DNA of 64,000 nt from Polytrichum commune (lineage: Eukaryota > Streptophyta > Polytrichopsida > Polytrichales > Polytrichaceae), in NCBI GenBank assembly GCA_950295325.1, contig OX485806.1, positions 19,718,001-19,782,000 of the forward strand, written 5' to 3'. This document shows, one piece after another, positions 47,104 to 58,431 of this stretch. How positions within the stretch are numbered: the stretch's first letter is position 1; each line of letters opens with the position of its first letter. The notes below the pieces were generated by a model, which searched no databases, was not told the origin of the DNA, and was given only the letters and a program-made list of their open reading frames with translations. A program made the position numbers and the translations under genes.

Positions 47104-48324
47104 GGGGCGGTTTACACTATGGACCATGAAGTTGGACCAGGGCTCTGCAAGGCAGCTGATTGGTTCTTGAAGTTGTCCCGGGACAACTTCGGTTTACACT
47201 AAGGAAAAAATGGCAGAGGGACCACGGAGGTTGAGGTCCCCAAAATATAATTTTTAAGGCCTAATAAATGCACTGACATGGTCCAACGGGTTTTTCGTTG
47301 AGAGAGGCAAAAGAGGTGGTCTGGTAGGAAAAGGCAAGGGCCCATGTCAGAGAAATGCCATTTCACGAATGTTTTAATGAATCTAGCTTTTTTGTGCCTT
47401 AATTATATTATAGCCCATGAGACATACTAGCACTACCTTGCCCTACCCTTTAAACCCGCTTACACGTGTTTCATCAAACAACGCGGGACATCTAGAACTC
47501 AAGAATTCAAGTGCAGATTTGTTTTTTTGGTCTACCAGCTGCAATGTTTGGAATTTGGAGGCGTGTAATATACCATTGGAAAGGTCTTGAAAATACCTTT
47601 CCAACGGTATATTACACGCTCCAAAATGTTTAAAACATACAGTTGAAAAAGAAATAAGAAAATACATAGTCGTTTAGTGACTGTAGATCAGGGTGGTCAA
47701 AAGAAGCGCAATGGGAAATCTTCTAACATTAATTATCAAAGAATTGAAATTTAGTGTTGAGGAAGGTTGGGTGGTAACAACATCAGATATAATCAAACAC
47801 TAAATATCCTATTTAGTGTAGTGAAACACAAGGTACATGTCACATGTAAATTACATTGAACATGTACAATTGCATCGCTCATTTTTTTTTTGTAAAAATT
47901 GTTGTGAGAAGATTTGCAAGCCACATCTTCGACACATTTAACAAAAGTGAAGACAGTTGAAGCCCAAGAGATGACAAGAGAATGATCAAACTTTAAGGTG
48001 AAAAGAAGAAAAAACTAATTGACAAGATAAGTGAAGGCATGTGTAGGCAAGTGAAGGCAAATTGAAGTCAACAAAATGCTCAAACTTCATTTTCCCCCAA
48101 AACTGCCCTTTTTGGGCTTATATTAAAAAAATCAGCACATCCACTTCTTGCCGCATGGTCATTCTTCATGGTCCACATTCGGTTTACACCTAGTGAAGGG
48201 CCCATGAACCATGAAAACTAATATTTTAGTAACTCGGACCATGGAAGTCGTCCCATGAAGTTGTCCCACGCAAAATAGACCTCTTACGTGGGACGACTTC
48301 ATGGTCCATAGTGTAAACCGCCCC
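47104..48324. mobile_element. GGGGCGGTTTACAC element nested in the 47080 MITE, TGA duplication
   Basis: The termini GGGGCGGTTTACACTATGGA and the inverted TCCATAGTGTAAACCGCCCC are flanked by TGA (47101-47103 and 48325-48327). The arms continue with GGACCATGAAGTTGG.CC. A related element lies at 58585-59136. This copy is longer because about 47370-47930 holds further inserted sequence: a 65-bp hairpin and one arm of the 2153-type MITE. No coding capacity. Confidence 0.85.
47557..47622. repeat. Near-perfect 66-bp hairpin
   Basis: GCGTGTAATATACCATTGGA then AAGG is followed, after an 11-base loop, by CCTTTCCAACGGTATATTAC then ACGC. The flanks GGAATTTGGAG and CTCCAAAAT extend the stem. It lies inside the nested element. 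Confidence 0.85.
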
Positions 48325-48884
48325 TGAGAGCCCGTGACCATTCCACTTCAAGCACTCTCATTGGTGGAAAAGGCGGAGCCGGTCCAACTTCGCTTCACAC
48401 TACGCTTGAGGGACCAACGGAGTATATAAGTGAATGTAAGATGCATGTAACGTCTACATGGATTCTTACATGGCATCAAATGGATCATGTTTCATGGTCA
48501 CTTGGACTATTATTTAAAACCACCTCTTGAAGGTAGACCTAACACGAAACCGGGAGACCATGGCACTCCAAACGCTCACAACAGTTGGTGTATTCTAATT
48601 TATCATGTGTGAGAGCCCGCATGAATAAACATTCATTGAAATAATATTTGGTTGAGGGGCCCGGACACATATGACTTCACACAACACTTGAGGGTCCATG
48701 ACCACACTCCATGATTTTGGAGGTGTGTTGGGACAACCTTTGGACACTTTCTTTGGGCTCTCACAATTTCATGGTCACGGCTCTTGGCTCGTGCGTGAAG
48801 TGGCCCTAAGTTTCTATGTAATTTCAAACGGGCATTGTGAGCATTAGACCCCCCCCCCCCACCTCTTGCATGAATTACTACCTC

Positions 48885-49000
48885 TTTTCGGAAGGTGAAC
48901 ACCTTGTATGGCCATGGATAAGCAAGCCGGTCGGCCGGCACCTATGGTCCCCAAGGGCAAGCCACTAGGTTTACCACGGGGAGGTCACTTCATTGTCAAG
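48885..49000 (-). mobile_element. SINE tail fragment
   Basis: On the minus strand, ACCTAGTGGCTTGCCCTTGG, then ATAGGTGCCGGCCGACCGGC and GGTGTTCACCTTCCGAAA match the 3' part of the 5S-headed SINE at 13414-13700 (GGACTTGCCTTTGGG, ATAGGTGTTGGCCGGC, GGTGTTCACCTTCGAAA). Confidence 0.6.
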
Positions 49001-49394
49001 TTGACACCACGTGCGGACAAAGTTTGCTACCCCTAAATTACATGCCATATATAATTTTAAAATTTATGATATTTTTTCTACATATACATAACCATTGATA
49101 GTATCTTTTGTATACTTTTTTGAAATTTTTAGTCATCTTTTTTTTAGTAATTGTTTTAGTTCAATTTTGTGTCATTCTAGTTAGAAATGGTATGTTTTAT
49201 GAAAAAAACAAATCATCAAATTTAGTTACCACTTTTGACTATGTCATAGGTACTGTGTATATATACTCATGAAAAACATTTGATAAAATTTTGACCCATT
49301 TTGGTGGTGCAACTTACCAAAAGAAGATTTTTTTGGTCGCACGTGGTGTTCAACTTGACAATGGAGTGATCTACCTGTGAGGTTTCCACATAGT

Positions 49395-49500
49395 TGGTTG
49401 AAAATAGTCGGTTTACCCATGTACCCTCACATTAGTTGGGTGGACCATAGATGATAAGGTGCATTGAATATCAAGTGCTAGGAAGGTCACCTAACTTAGC
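49395..49500 (-). mobile_element. SINE body fragment, 5S-headed family
   Basis: On the minus strand, GGTGACCTTCCTAGCACTTG, then CAATGCACCTTATCATCTAT and GGTCCACCCAACTAATGTG match the head-body junction of the copies at 13414 and 30035. Confidence 0.65.
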
Positions 49501-49639
49501 CTCAAATGGATTCCATGATTAAATAAATAAGTAAATAACCAATACCAAGCAATCCGACCTGAAATTGAGCCCGTTGGTCCTACCCTCCTCAAGAGTCCTC
49601 TTGGTGCATCGTGAGGTTTACCGCCTACCTTGCAGTGGG

Positions 49640-49780
49640 TGGGTTCTTGGCTTCCTACCTACCTAGCTAGTAACTTTCCGTCAAGTAGAGAGAAGATTAC
49701 ACAACGGGAATCTAACCGCCAACCACTCCATTTGGAAATGGGTACCTCTCCACTATCACCTAATACTTCAGGGTCATGTC
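49640..49780 (-). mobile_element. Possible tRNA-derived SINE head
   Basis: On the minus strand, GTGATAGTGGAGAGGTACCC resembles an A box and GGCGGTTAGATTCCCG a B box, about 30 bp apart. The sequence does not fold into a convincing tRNA, so it is read as a SINE remnant. Confidence 0.4.
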
Positions 49781-49929
49781 GGACCGAGATTCCACGATTA
49801 TAGGATGTGTGGCCCTATTTTGGTAACTTCCAACTCAAATAAGGTAAGGGGGGTCTTGAACATATGCTTTTAGCTTTGCAACTAGTTCTCAAAAGGTATA
49901 TTGGTTTGGAAAGGTTTTTTTCTTGACTA

Positions 49930-50770
49930 GCCCACTTCCCCTAATTGAAATTGAGGCCATAGCCACTTTCCTCATAATTCTCAAATCTCATAAAATATAT
50001 ATCATGTTTATATCAAAGTGATTCTCATGCTCATAAAATGTGTTGAAGGTGGAGCATTACTTTGCTTGTAGGCATAGAAATGTAAAACTAGAAAGAATAA
50101 AGTTGTAATAAGCATGCAAGGATGGTCCATAGTGGGAGAAGAGTTACCCCATATTGTTTGTGTGAACCATGTTGAAAATGAGCAATAAAGGGCAAGGCAA
50201 GGGGTGAGGATGACCATCTCGCTCCAAGCACTGTTCATATGTCTTTGTGTATGTGTTGTTTCTTGTGCAATCTCATCTCTTGTCCTATTAAGTTCCAACA
50301 AAATGGTCGTGTATGGACCCCTACCCCCTCCAATGATGTTGAATATCGAGCCTAGAATAATTGTCTTATTTTGAGCATATAGTCCAATCTCTTTTACACA
50401 TGACTTTTGGTATCCATTCTTGGAGCCACATCTAACCACATACCACTCAAATACATGTTTTCAAAATTAGGATATGAAATAAATAATTAGTGCAACATTA
50501 GTAGCAATTCCACATCATTATTTGTAGTTGTTTCTTCATAATTTGTAGGGATTATGTGAATATATTATTCATTATCAAAGTGAGAATTCTCTTTCTCATA
50601 AAATTTTCACATAGGCCTCCTCCGATTATGTTGACTAGTGAGCCTAGAATAATTGACAAATTTTCCAAGCGTAGTCCAACCTCTTTCAAACACATGTTTT
50701 TTGGTGTCCATCTTTACCTCCATCCCTACTCATGCACCCATTGAGATATAGGTAAACGTTTAAGAGGATT
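49930..50770. repeat. Two adjacent copies of the interspersed repeat
   Basis: About 49930-50445 and 50500-50770 share, in order, a CAT(A)GCCAC or GCAATTCCAC phrase, a region ending ATCAAAGTGA.AATTCTC, GAGCCTAGAATAATTG, and AGTCCAATCTCTTT followed by CACATG and a GGTGTCCAT / GGTATCCAT phrase. Other copies are at 18-300 (inverted), 9280-9545, 25360-25480 and 39118-39735. No terminal structure was found. Confidence 0.6.
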
Positions 50771-50959
50771 TACCAACTTAGACACTCTTACCTTACATAT
50801 TTGAGCTATGGATTGGCTTGGAAATTCCCTCTTCCATTGCATATATGTTATTCTAAGTGTCAAAGTCAGAGTAGAGATGCAAATATAATGAAACTCCAAA
50901 GTGACAACTCTTCTGCTCTTTAATGAACACATAGGCCCTACCAATTGTGTTCATGATTT

Positions 50960-53560
50960 AGCCTAAGATGATGTGTATGTTTTGAGCACATAGTTCAATC
51001 TCATTGTAGTGAACTACTTTGGACCTATACAGTCCCAGCATGTTGCACCCATCCATGTTAATAAATTTTGAGACACCCCACCCCCTAAGCCTATGCAACT
51101 ATATCCCCTCCGTACCCATGTGTACCCACCATAAGCATGTATGTCAATGCCCATGACCTCCCACTCATTGTAACATGTATCTATTAATGAGGGCCCGTGC
51201 CCGACACTGGTTAGGTGACCATATCATTTAATATAAAAATTTGAAATTAAAAAAAATGCATTTTTCATTTTACATTAATGATTGTCAATGATACTCTAAA
51301 TCTCTTGAGAATAAAGCTCGTGTAAAGACAATTCTCAAAGCACTCCAATCTTGCTATCCTGAATGTTGAGTGTGTTAGGTTGATCCACGCATCTCGAGAA
51401 CCTCACTTGACCCTCCCAAGTGACATGGGCCCCTTCAAAATGGACAGTGGTGAATGTTAACATTTTGTCTTCAATAACCAATGACTTGTGTTGCAGTCCT
51501 TAGAATAATGCATTTAGTGTTCTTGTTGAAGTATGTAGTTGCCCACCTTGGAGAAAAGTTGGAGTTGAAAGTGGGTGCTTCTACCTTTTGTGTTGTGAAG
51601 CCTTTACCCCAAATTTTTGTGATGTGATGAATATTATTTGGCTACACCATTCATGATCTTTAGAGTCACTTATTGTTTGAAGTTACACAAGACTACAACT
51701 TTTTACTAAGAAGGTAAAGCTTTACCAAGTAAAAGTCATTAATGTTGTAATGTTTGGTAAGTTTTGAGTGTAACTCAATACTGAGTTTCAAAATATTGCA
51801 ACCTACGGTAGTGATTTCAATAATATCTCAATTTATCCAATTAAATCTTAGTTTTTCTAGTTATGTCTCATTCGATATAGAAGTTGTCCTTCATTTAAGT
51901 CATCCACATGTCCCGCATCCAGTGTCCATAGAGATTTTTCGCATGTACAATTGGTTGAGATCCTAGTGGCGTTCCAAGGTCCACATGTTTTCCAATCTTC
52001 AAAAGAGTAGTTCTCATACTCAACCGGTTCATGTATAACAATAGGTTGGTTCTTCCCGTTCATTGCTTGCATGCATGGGAGGGCGGGTTTTTTCCAGCGG
52101 CTTGAACCATCTCACACTTGCAACAAAAAAACATTGTCCCTCCATGTACATAGATTGGTTTCATTACCTTTAATATTTCTAAATCCAACTAGACTCTACT
52201 ATATGTAAGACTCGAGGACTCCACCTTGGGAGGTTTAATTATTCTAAAAGGTGAAGGGAAGTTACCTACTAGTTGGAACTATCATGTTACACGATGTTCA
52301 CCTTGTAAGTAACAACCACTAGTTGAGAGCACTTAACTTACCCCAAAGGCATGGAGGGAGAGCTGGTAACTACAATAATCTCCCTCTTAAGTATGCACCC
52401 CTTTAAGTACACAACCGCTTAAGTACGCAATTTTTTTGACAAAAATCAGGGTTCATACTTTATTGTTTGAACATGTCATAGAGAGTCATTTGTCATAAAT
52501 GCATGAATTTTTTACTCTTGACATTCATTGTCAATTTGTTAATGATTTGTTGAAACGTCTCAAACGTTCGTCACAATTCATCATACATTTGTCCAACTTC
52601 GTTCGTTGATGTCAAAAACAGTAGAGCTTCAAAGCCTTCAAAGTCGGTTGCACTTTCATATTCAAGAAATGTCTCGATAGGCTTGGTTTTGTCATCGATA
52701 GGTGGTTCTTCTTCAATTTGCATTGTTTCCATAACTTTCTGGATGGCACCTTCATTGACTTCATAATCCCGCCCCAACGTCCACTTGCTCGGCGCATTCA
52801 AGTTGCTCAACTTTGCAATGATCTCACATCATTGGGCTTCGGTCAAGCGGGTTGCCTCAAGTTTCATCCATTTCCTGTTGCGATTCATCGAATTAGAGGG
52901 TCTAGAAAACGATATGTGTAAAGAACGCACCTACCAACTAAGTGCGCACCAACGGCTATGGTTCAAAGTGCATACTTAACCGGGAGATTATTGTAAATGC
53001 TTGAGGACTAGTTGAGGGGAGCTTCAACTCTTAGTTCCTACAAGTATATAAGGCTCAAGGTTCGGTGATCATGCCTTTTCTTTTTTCTTTTTTCTTTTGA
53101 GACGTTACACCCATGACCCCCCCCCCCACTCCCACCTATGCCATGTTTGCCACCTTGGCTTCATGCTTGCCACCTCCCCCAGGTTTCCTCCATCAATCCA
53201 ACCATTTGCACTTGTAGTCCCCCCCCCCCCAACACCATTCATTTATATGTGGTTACATTTTTATTTTATTTTATTTTATTATTTTTAAGGGAAGTTTTAC
53301 ATGTGGCATTTTTTCCTTCTTTGGATTGGTTGAGCAGTGGGAATTGTGGGGCGACGGCCTCATCATCACCATGCCTTATGTTGTATATAGATATGGTTAT
53401 GGTGTACATACCTAACTATAATCCTTGATATACCACTCAATTACCTGTTCCTAATTAAGGACAATGAATAGATAAGGCACATACGCCTTACTTTTAATTG
53501 CACACACATGAGCATCAAGCCATAGCCAATTTTAAAATTGCTTTCGCCAACATGTCAAAC
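50960..53560. other. No gene or clear element recognised
   Basis: AT-rich, non-coding. C-homopolymers lie near 53118 and 53220. A 79-codon frame on the minus strand (52571-52810), acidic with EEEPPIDDKTKPIETF, has no recognised family and no supporting splice signals that I could define. Confidence 0.4.
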
Positions 53561-53573
53561 TCCAACTCCCTTA

Positions 53574-54754
53574 GGGGGGACGTTAAATACCCCCCCACGA
53601 ACTTTTCGGACTGTCAGATCCGGGCTGGGGCAGCCGCCCGTCCAGAAAATCTGGATTTTCTGGACCCGCCCGAAAATTGCTGCCCGCCCGCCCGATTTCG
53701 AAAAAACCATTGCCCTTGCATTCTTGAAGGCCACTTACTCACAAATCCCATATTGAGTGCACTTCACCTTCAAGGGCCAAAATCCAATATATATGTTCAC
53801 TTCCATTGAGTAAATAAGCAATTGACTGGGGTTTCATTATCAAAGTGACACCGTCAATAAAACATGTAATTAACTTGGAAGTCAAAAATATTACAAAACC
53901 CTCACTAGCACTGAGGTTATAATTTTTGTGACTCACAATTTGAAATTGTCTTTGTCATTCTAAAATCACACTTAAATTTAGTGTGCTGATTTAGTATGTG
54001 TATTTTATAATATTTTAGGTAACGCCGTCTACGTTCACAAGTATTCATACGCATTCAAATGAATCAATTATTAGAATTAATTTCCAGATATTAATTATTA
54101 GAATTAACTCACTGGAATTAATTCCAATAATTAATTAATTACAGTAAGTACATTTTATAATCAATTAGGTTTACTTAATTTGGTAAGCATAGTTTCTGAT
54201 TTATTTGGGATTAATGAAGATTAATGAAGATTAATTAGACTTAATTATATTTAATCACAGTTGATTCATTTGAATGCGTATGAATACTTGTGAACGTAGA
54301 CGGCGTTACCTAAAATATTATAAAATACACATACTAAATCAGCACACTAAATTTAAGTGTGATTTTAGAATGACAAAGACAATTTCAAATTGTGAGTCAC
54401 AAAAATTATAACCTCAGTGCTAGTGAGGGTTTTGTAATATTTTTGACTTCCAAGTTAATTACATGTTTTATTGACGGTGTCACTTTGATAATGAAACCCC
54501 AGTCAATTGCTTATTTACTCAATGGAAGTGAACATATATATTGGATTTTGGCCCTTGAAGGTGAAGTGCACTCAATATGGGATTTGTGAGTAAGTGGCCT
54601 TCAAGAATGCAAGGGCAATGGTTTTTTCGAAATCGGGCGGGCGGGCAGCAATTTTCGGGCGGGTCCAGAAAATCCAGATTTTCTGGACGGGCGGCTGCCC
54701 CAGCCCGGATCTGACAGTCCGAAAAGTTCGTGGGGGGGTATTTAACGTCCCCCC
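53574..54754. mobile_element. 1.18-kb palindromic element with 494-bp arms
   Basis: Arms 53574-54067 and 54261-54754 are equal in length and identical wherever I compared them. They are separated by a 193-bp AT-rich spacer made of TTAATGAAGA and AGAATTAA words. The ends are GGGGGGACGTTAAATACCCC and its inverse. TCCCTTA flanks both sides (53567-53573 and 54755-54761), extendable to TCCCTTAGG if two terminal Gs belong to the duplication. It is classed as Mutator-like on duplication length and ends. The identical 65-codon frames in both arms are a product of the palindrome, not genes. Confidence 0.9.
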
Positions 54755-54769
54755 TCCCTTAGGGCAAGT

Positions 54770-55720
54770 TCAATATCCATTTGAACGTTGGCCGTTGTTT
54801 ATTTTTTGGGTATCTTGCAAGGATGTAAATGGGTTGTATTTGGCCTCATCGTGGATGAATTTTGGATATATTTGTGGCTCAAGCAATTCAATCATCAACT
54901 ACGTCCAATATTTATTTTGATGTGACATGCTATTTAGGGAGTAGCATATTGCTTGTACACTTCTGATGTAGGCTTGCTCATACATGCTCTCCGGTACTCT
55001 TGGTAACACATTTGATCACAACAAATATCTAATTCAATAACTTTTTACGCATCTCCACCTTGTAGGTGATGCAAATTTTCATTTTCCATCGACCCATGCT
55101 GATGTTGTTTGTTATGGTCCACCCAATCGTTGTGGGGGGGGGGGGGGGAGAAGGAGGGGGGTTTGCTTCAACTAGACATTCAAAAAATGTGTGAATGTTG
55201 GCTCCAAACATAGCATCACATAGCTCCTTGGCTACATTCCATGGGACCATGTATCACATGAGTATAACTCTCCTTTAATTCAAGGATCCCTCATTTATGG
55301 GGAACATTCAAGCTCTGAATTGTGAACTTTTGACAAGCAATTGTAAATTATCATGATTTGTTTAAAATTTCATTCTTTGGAAAGAAACATCATATAACTA
55401 CTTAGTAATGTTATGAAAGGGCCTTAATTAGCCTAGCACAAGAATAATACTAGGCAATAGGGTTGCCCCAAATGCGGTTGTTACAAAGTGTTTACTCCAT
55501 AAGTATGGCAATACCCAACATTTGGGGGAAGAGCCCAGGAAGAGACTCTGTGATCTTCGATATAGGAGTTATCATCCACTTTTGCACACGTTGGAGACAT
55601 CGAATTTCAACCCATTTCAAATTTATAATAAAGATTTGTGTGGACTGCATTAGGTAAGCTTTAAAGTAGGGAATCGATACACGTAGACAAAATTTGAGCA
55701 TAAACCCTCATTTTCACCCT
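54770..55720. repeat. Repeat fragment, poly-G tract and unassigned sequence
   Basis: About 54835-54910 matches the repeat at 25740-25860. A run of about 16 Gs lies at 55133-55149. The rest is AT-rich without a recognised feature. Confidence 0.45.
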
Positions 55721-55726
55721 TTTTAA

Positions 55727-56122
55727 CTACACTACATATTGTACTTAGTGTCACCAATTCTATTTGTCTTTCTCAATACTAATTGTAAACTGCCCATGTA
55801 ATGCCACCAAACACTCGATGCAAACCCAACATTATTTGTCATTCCTTGCGAGCGTTGTAGATTTACAATGTTGCAATTACCATCATTTACTAAGTGTTTT
55901 CTCATCCAAATTTCAACCATCCATCTCAATATTTCATTATATGAATGACAGGATGCATAATATATCCAACATTGTTTCGATAATTGGCATAGAACTCATT
56001 CAAATTTCAATCATCCATGGCAATATTTGTAAACCTACTCATAAGAAGAGTCATTGAAAAAGTTGCTACAATGACATAAACCATCATGTGACACTACATA
56101 CAATATGTAGTGTATTGTAGTG
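55727..56122. mobile_element. MITE of the CTACACTACATATTGTA family
   Basis: The left end CTACACTACATATTGTACTT, then AGTGTCACCAATTCTA, is matched inverted by the right end (TGACACTACATACAATATGT, then AGTGTATTGTAGTG). The interior is shared with 28341, 40451 and 62550 (ACATTATTTGTCATTCC). Confidence 0.8.
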
Positions 56123-56447
56123 TTGCTTCTTGGACACAAAAGGTTTCATGGGTTGTTGTAGCCAATCTCGTTGACAACATTACGAGGGGGGGAAGGATCT
56201 TAGGAACCCTCCAAATTCATTATAGCAAGGTTCTAGACCTTATGATTCAATGTAGGGTCAAGTTCCATGGAGCGAACGGGGCATCATGGTCCATAATACT
56301 CTCATGGCTTCATGGGTGAGAATGTGATTATTAAGATTCATGGAAGGGTTACCCCCACCCCCACATGGGTTGCTTGGATACGAGGATCCCAAGTTGTGAG
56401 GCTCATCAACCACGCCACCGGTGTGGTCAAAGTTGCCAATAAATTGT

Positions 56448-56921
56448 GGGCTATTTCACACATGAGCCAAGAGCCGTGACCATGAAATTGTAAGAGCCCA
56501 AAAGAAAGTGTCCCTAGGCCGTCCTAAGACGCCTCCAAAATCATGTAGTGTGAAGCCATATGTGATCGGGCCCTCAACTAAATGCTATTTAAATGAATAT
56601 CTATTCATGTGGGTCCTCACACATGATATAATAGAATATATATCAATGATTGTGAGCATGTGGAGTGCCATGGTCTCCTGATTTTGTGTGAGGCCTACCT
56701 CCAAGAGATGGTTTTTGGAAATTATCTGAGTGACCATTACACATGATCCATTCGATGCCATGTAGGAATCCATGTAGACTTTACATCCATCTTGCATTCA
56801 CTTACTATGTCAGTCCCTCAAGCAGTGTGAAGCGAGCTTGGAGCGGCTCCGCCTTTTCCACCAATGAGAGTGCTCGAAGTGTAATGGTCACGGGCTCTCA
56901 ACCTTGTGTGTGAAGTGGCCC
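56448..56921. mobile_element. GGGCCACTTCACAC-family MITE (474 bp)
   Basis: Left end GGGCTATTTCACACATGAGC, right end TGTGTGTGAAGTGGCCC, and the standard interior (GAGGCCTACCTCCAAGAGA, TTCCACCAATGAGAGTG). The flanking triplets TGT and TGA do not match, so the duplication has decayed or the ends are slightly misplaced. Confidence 0.75.
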
Positions 56922-56950
56922 TGAAGTTACCCCTCCTAGGAACTTGAGCC

Positions 56951-57065
56951 TTATACATATGGGTTGGGGCGAACCAACCCATACACTTGTTCCTTGGAGG
57001 CAAGGGTTTAGCCATCCAACAAGGAACGAGTGTACGGGTTGGTTCGCCCAAATCTATACATATGG
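56951..57065. repeat. Short foldback element, 115 bp
   Basis: TTGGGGCGAACCAACCCATA followed by CACTTGTTCCTTG is matched inverted by CAAGGAACGAGTGTACGGG followed by TTGGTTCGCCCAAAT. The outer flanks TATACATATGG and CTATACATATGG are direct, not inverted, copies of each other. The loop is about 20 bp. Confidence 0.75.
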
Positions 57066-57225
57066 AGGTGTCCAAACTCTTCAATATTCCTTGATTACCT
57101 ACACTTTGTGAGCTTGGTCGGAAGTGCGTACTAAAATTGAAATTCTTCAACGGTTGATCAATGAGAAATAGAAAGATGATATCCATGTTACCTTAAGTAT
57201 CCATTAACCCCTTGGGTTAGAGTAC

Positions 57226-57380
57226 CGATTATCCCAATTAGTGTGTGTTATTATTTGCACACAAAAGTTCAATTTAATAGGTTGTTCAGATGTCATAGAA
57301 TATAAATGACTTTGCCTGGTAAAATATTTAATTTTTCACTAAATAGTCACGGCACTGCGTAACTCCGAATACAGTAGCTC
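57226..57380. mobile_element. Foldback MITE copy, 31402 family
   Basis: CGATTATCCCAATTAGTGTG, then TTATT, leads to an interior with CACAAAAGTTCAATTTAATAG. It ends in CACTGCGTAACTCCGAATA, the inverted arm of the 31402 element. Confidence 0.65.
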
Positions 57381-57828
57381 TCTAGCACCTTGATCATAAA
57401 ATAATTAATTTTAAAGATGCCTAAATTTTTGGGAAACTAATTTTGTTGAGTGTCCAAAAAAAGAAATAACATTCAAAGAGTGCCTAAAATTGCAATAATG
57501 CAAGTGACAAAGTCTCTCACAAAGACCATTCCGTATAACTCTCAAACAAAGCAAAACCATGACATACACGTAAAAGACAAATTTTAGGGTAAGGAATGTT
57601 GGTTAAGGGAAGTGTTTAGGTTAATCGTAGTTGCCATAGATGAAATTAGGAAAACCATCCATGAATTGTAGAAATGACTAGAACGAATGTCTAAGTTACT
57701 TTAAATTACTTGTTGAATCTGCGCAATACTAGAATATTATTTTTTGGGTTGCCTAACTTACTTTCGCACTTTAATCAATCATTAGACAAAAAGGTGTCCA
57801 AGTTGCTAGAGAGCTACGGTAGTAATCA

Positions 57829-58328
57829 GGTCCACTTCACACACGAGCCAATAGAGCCGTCACCATGCAATTGTGGGAGCCCAAAAGAAAGTGTCCAATG
57901 GCCGTCCCAACATACCTCCTAAATCATGTAGTGTGGTCACGGATCCTTAGTGTAGTGTGAAGTCATATGTAACCGGACCCTTAACCAAATGACATTTCAA
58001 TGAAATCCTATTCATGCAGGTCCTCACACATGATAAAATAGAATAAATCAACGGTTGTGAACGTTCGAAGTGCCATGGTCTTCCAATTTTGTGTTGGACC
58101 TACCTCCAAGAGGCGGTTCTTGAAAATAGTCCAAGTGACCATGAAACATGATCCATTTGATGCCATGTAAGAATCCATGTAGACTTTACATCTATCTTGC
58201 ATTCACATACTCCATTGGTCCCTTAAGCATAGTGTGAAGCGAACTTGGACCGGCTCTGCCTTTTCCACCAATGAGAGTGCTTGGAGTGTAATGGTCATGG
58301 GCTCTCAGTCTCGTGTGTGAAGTGGCAC
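57829..58328. mobile_element. GGGCCACTTCACAC-family MITE (about 500 bp)
   Basis: Left end GGTCCACTTCACACACGAGC, right end CTCGTGTGTGAAGTGGCAC, with the same orientation and interior as 36417 and 56448. The terminal bases differ from the family and no duplication was found. Confidence 0.75.
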
Positions 58329-58417
58329 AAGCTCAAGTTTTTAAGAAATATCATTTTTCTTTGGTGTGTGCTTTATAAAGTGGTGGCCATGAAAGAGTGG
58401 TGGTTTGGGGGGTGGGG

Positions 58418-58431
58418 GGGGGGGGGGGGGA
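58418..58431. repeat. Poly-G tract
   Basis: A run of about 14 Gs within a G-rich stretch starting near 58408. Confidence 0.85.

Larger units (their letters stand above)
47080..48806. mobile_element. GGGCCACTTCACAC MITE carrying a nested element, TAA duplication
   Basis: The outer element is 47080-47103 plus 48328-48806 (about 503 bp once the insert is removed), flanked by TAA (47077-47079 and 48807-48809). The right part has the family interior (TCTCACAATTTCATGGTCAC) and end GTGAAGTGGCCC. Confidence 0.85.

Noticed and set aside
49640-49780. tRNA gene on the minus strand
   Set aside because: Box-like words only; pairing of the acceptor stem is not evident.
53739-54589. Two identical 65-codon frames on opposite strands (53739-53936 and 54392-54589)
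   Set aside because: They are the same segment in the two arms of the palindromic element; identity comes from the inverted repeat, not from a duplicated gene.
55133-55149. G-quadruplex or regulatory signal in poly-G tracts (also 58418-58431 and the C-runs near 48848, 53118, 53220, 59822)
   Set aside because: Simple homopolymers next to transposons, with no gene to regulate; their lengths are also prone to sequencing error.
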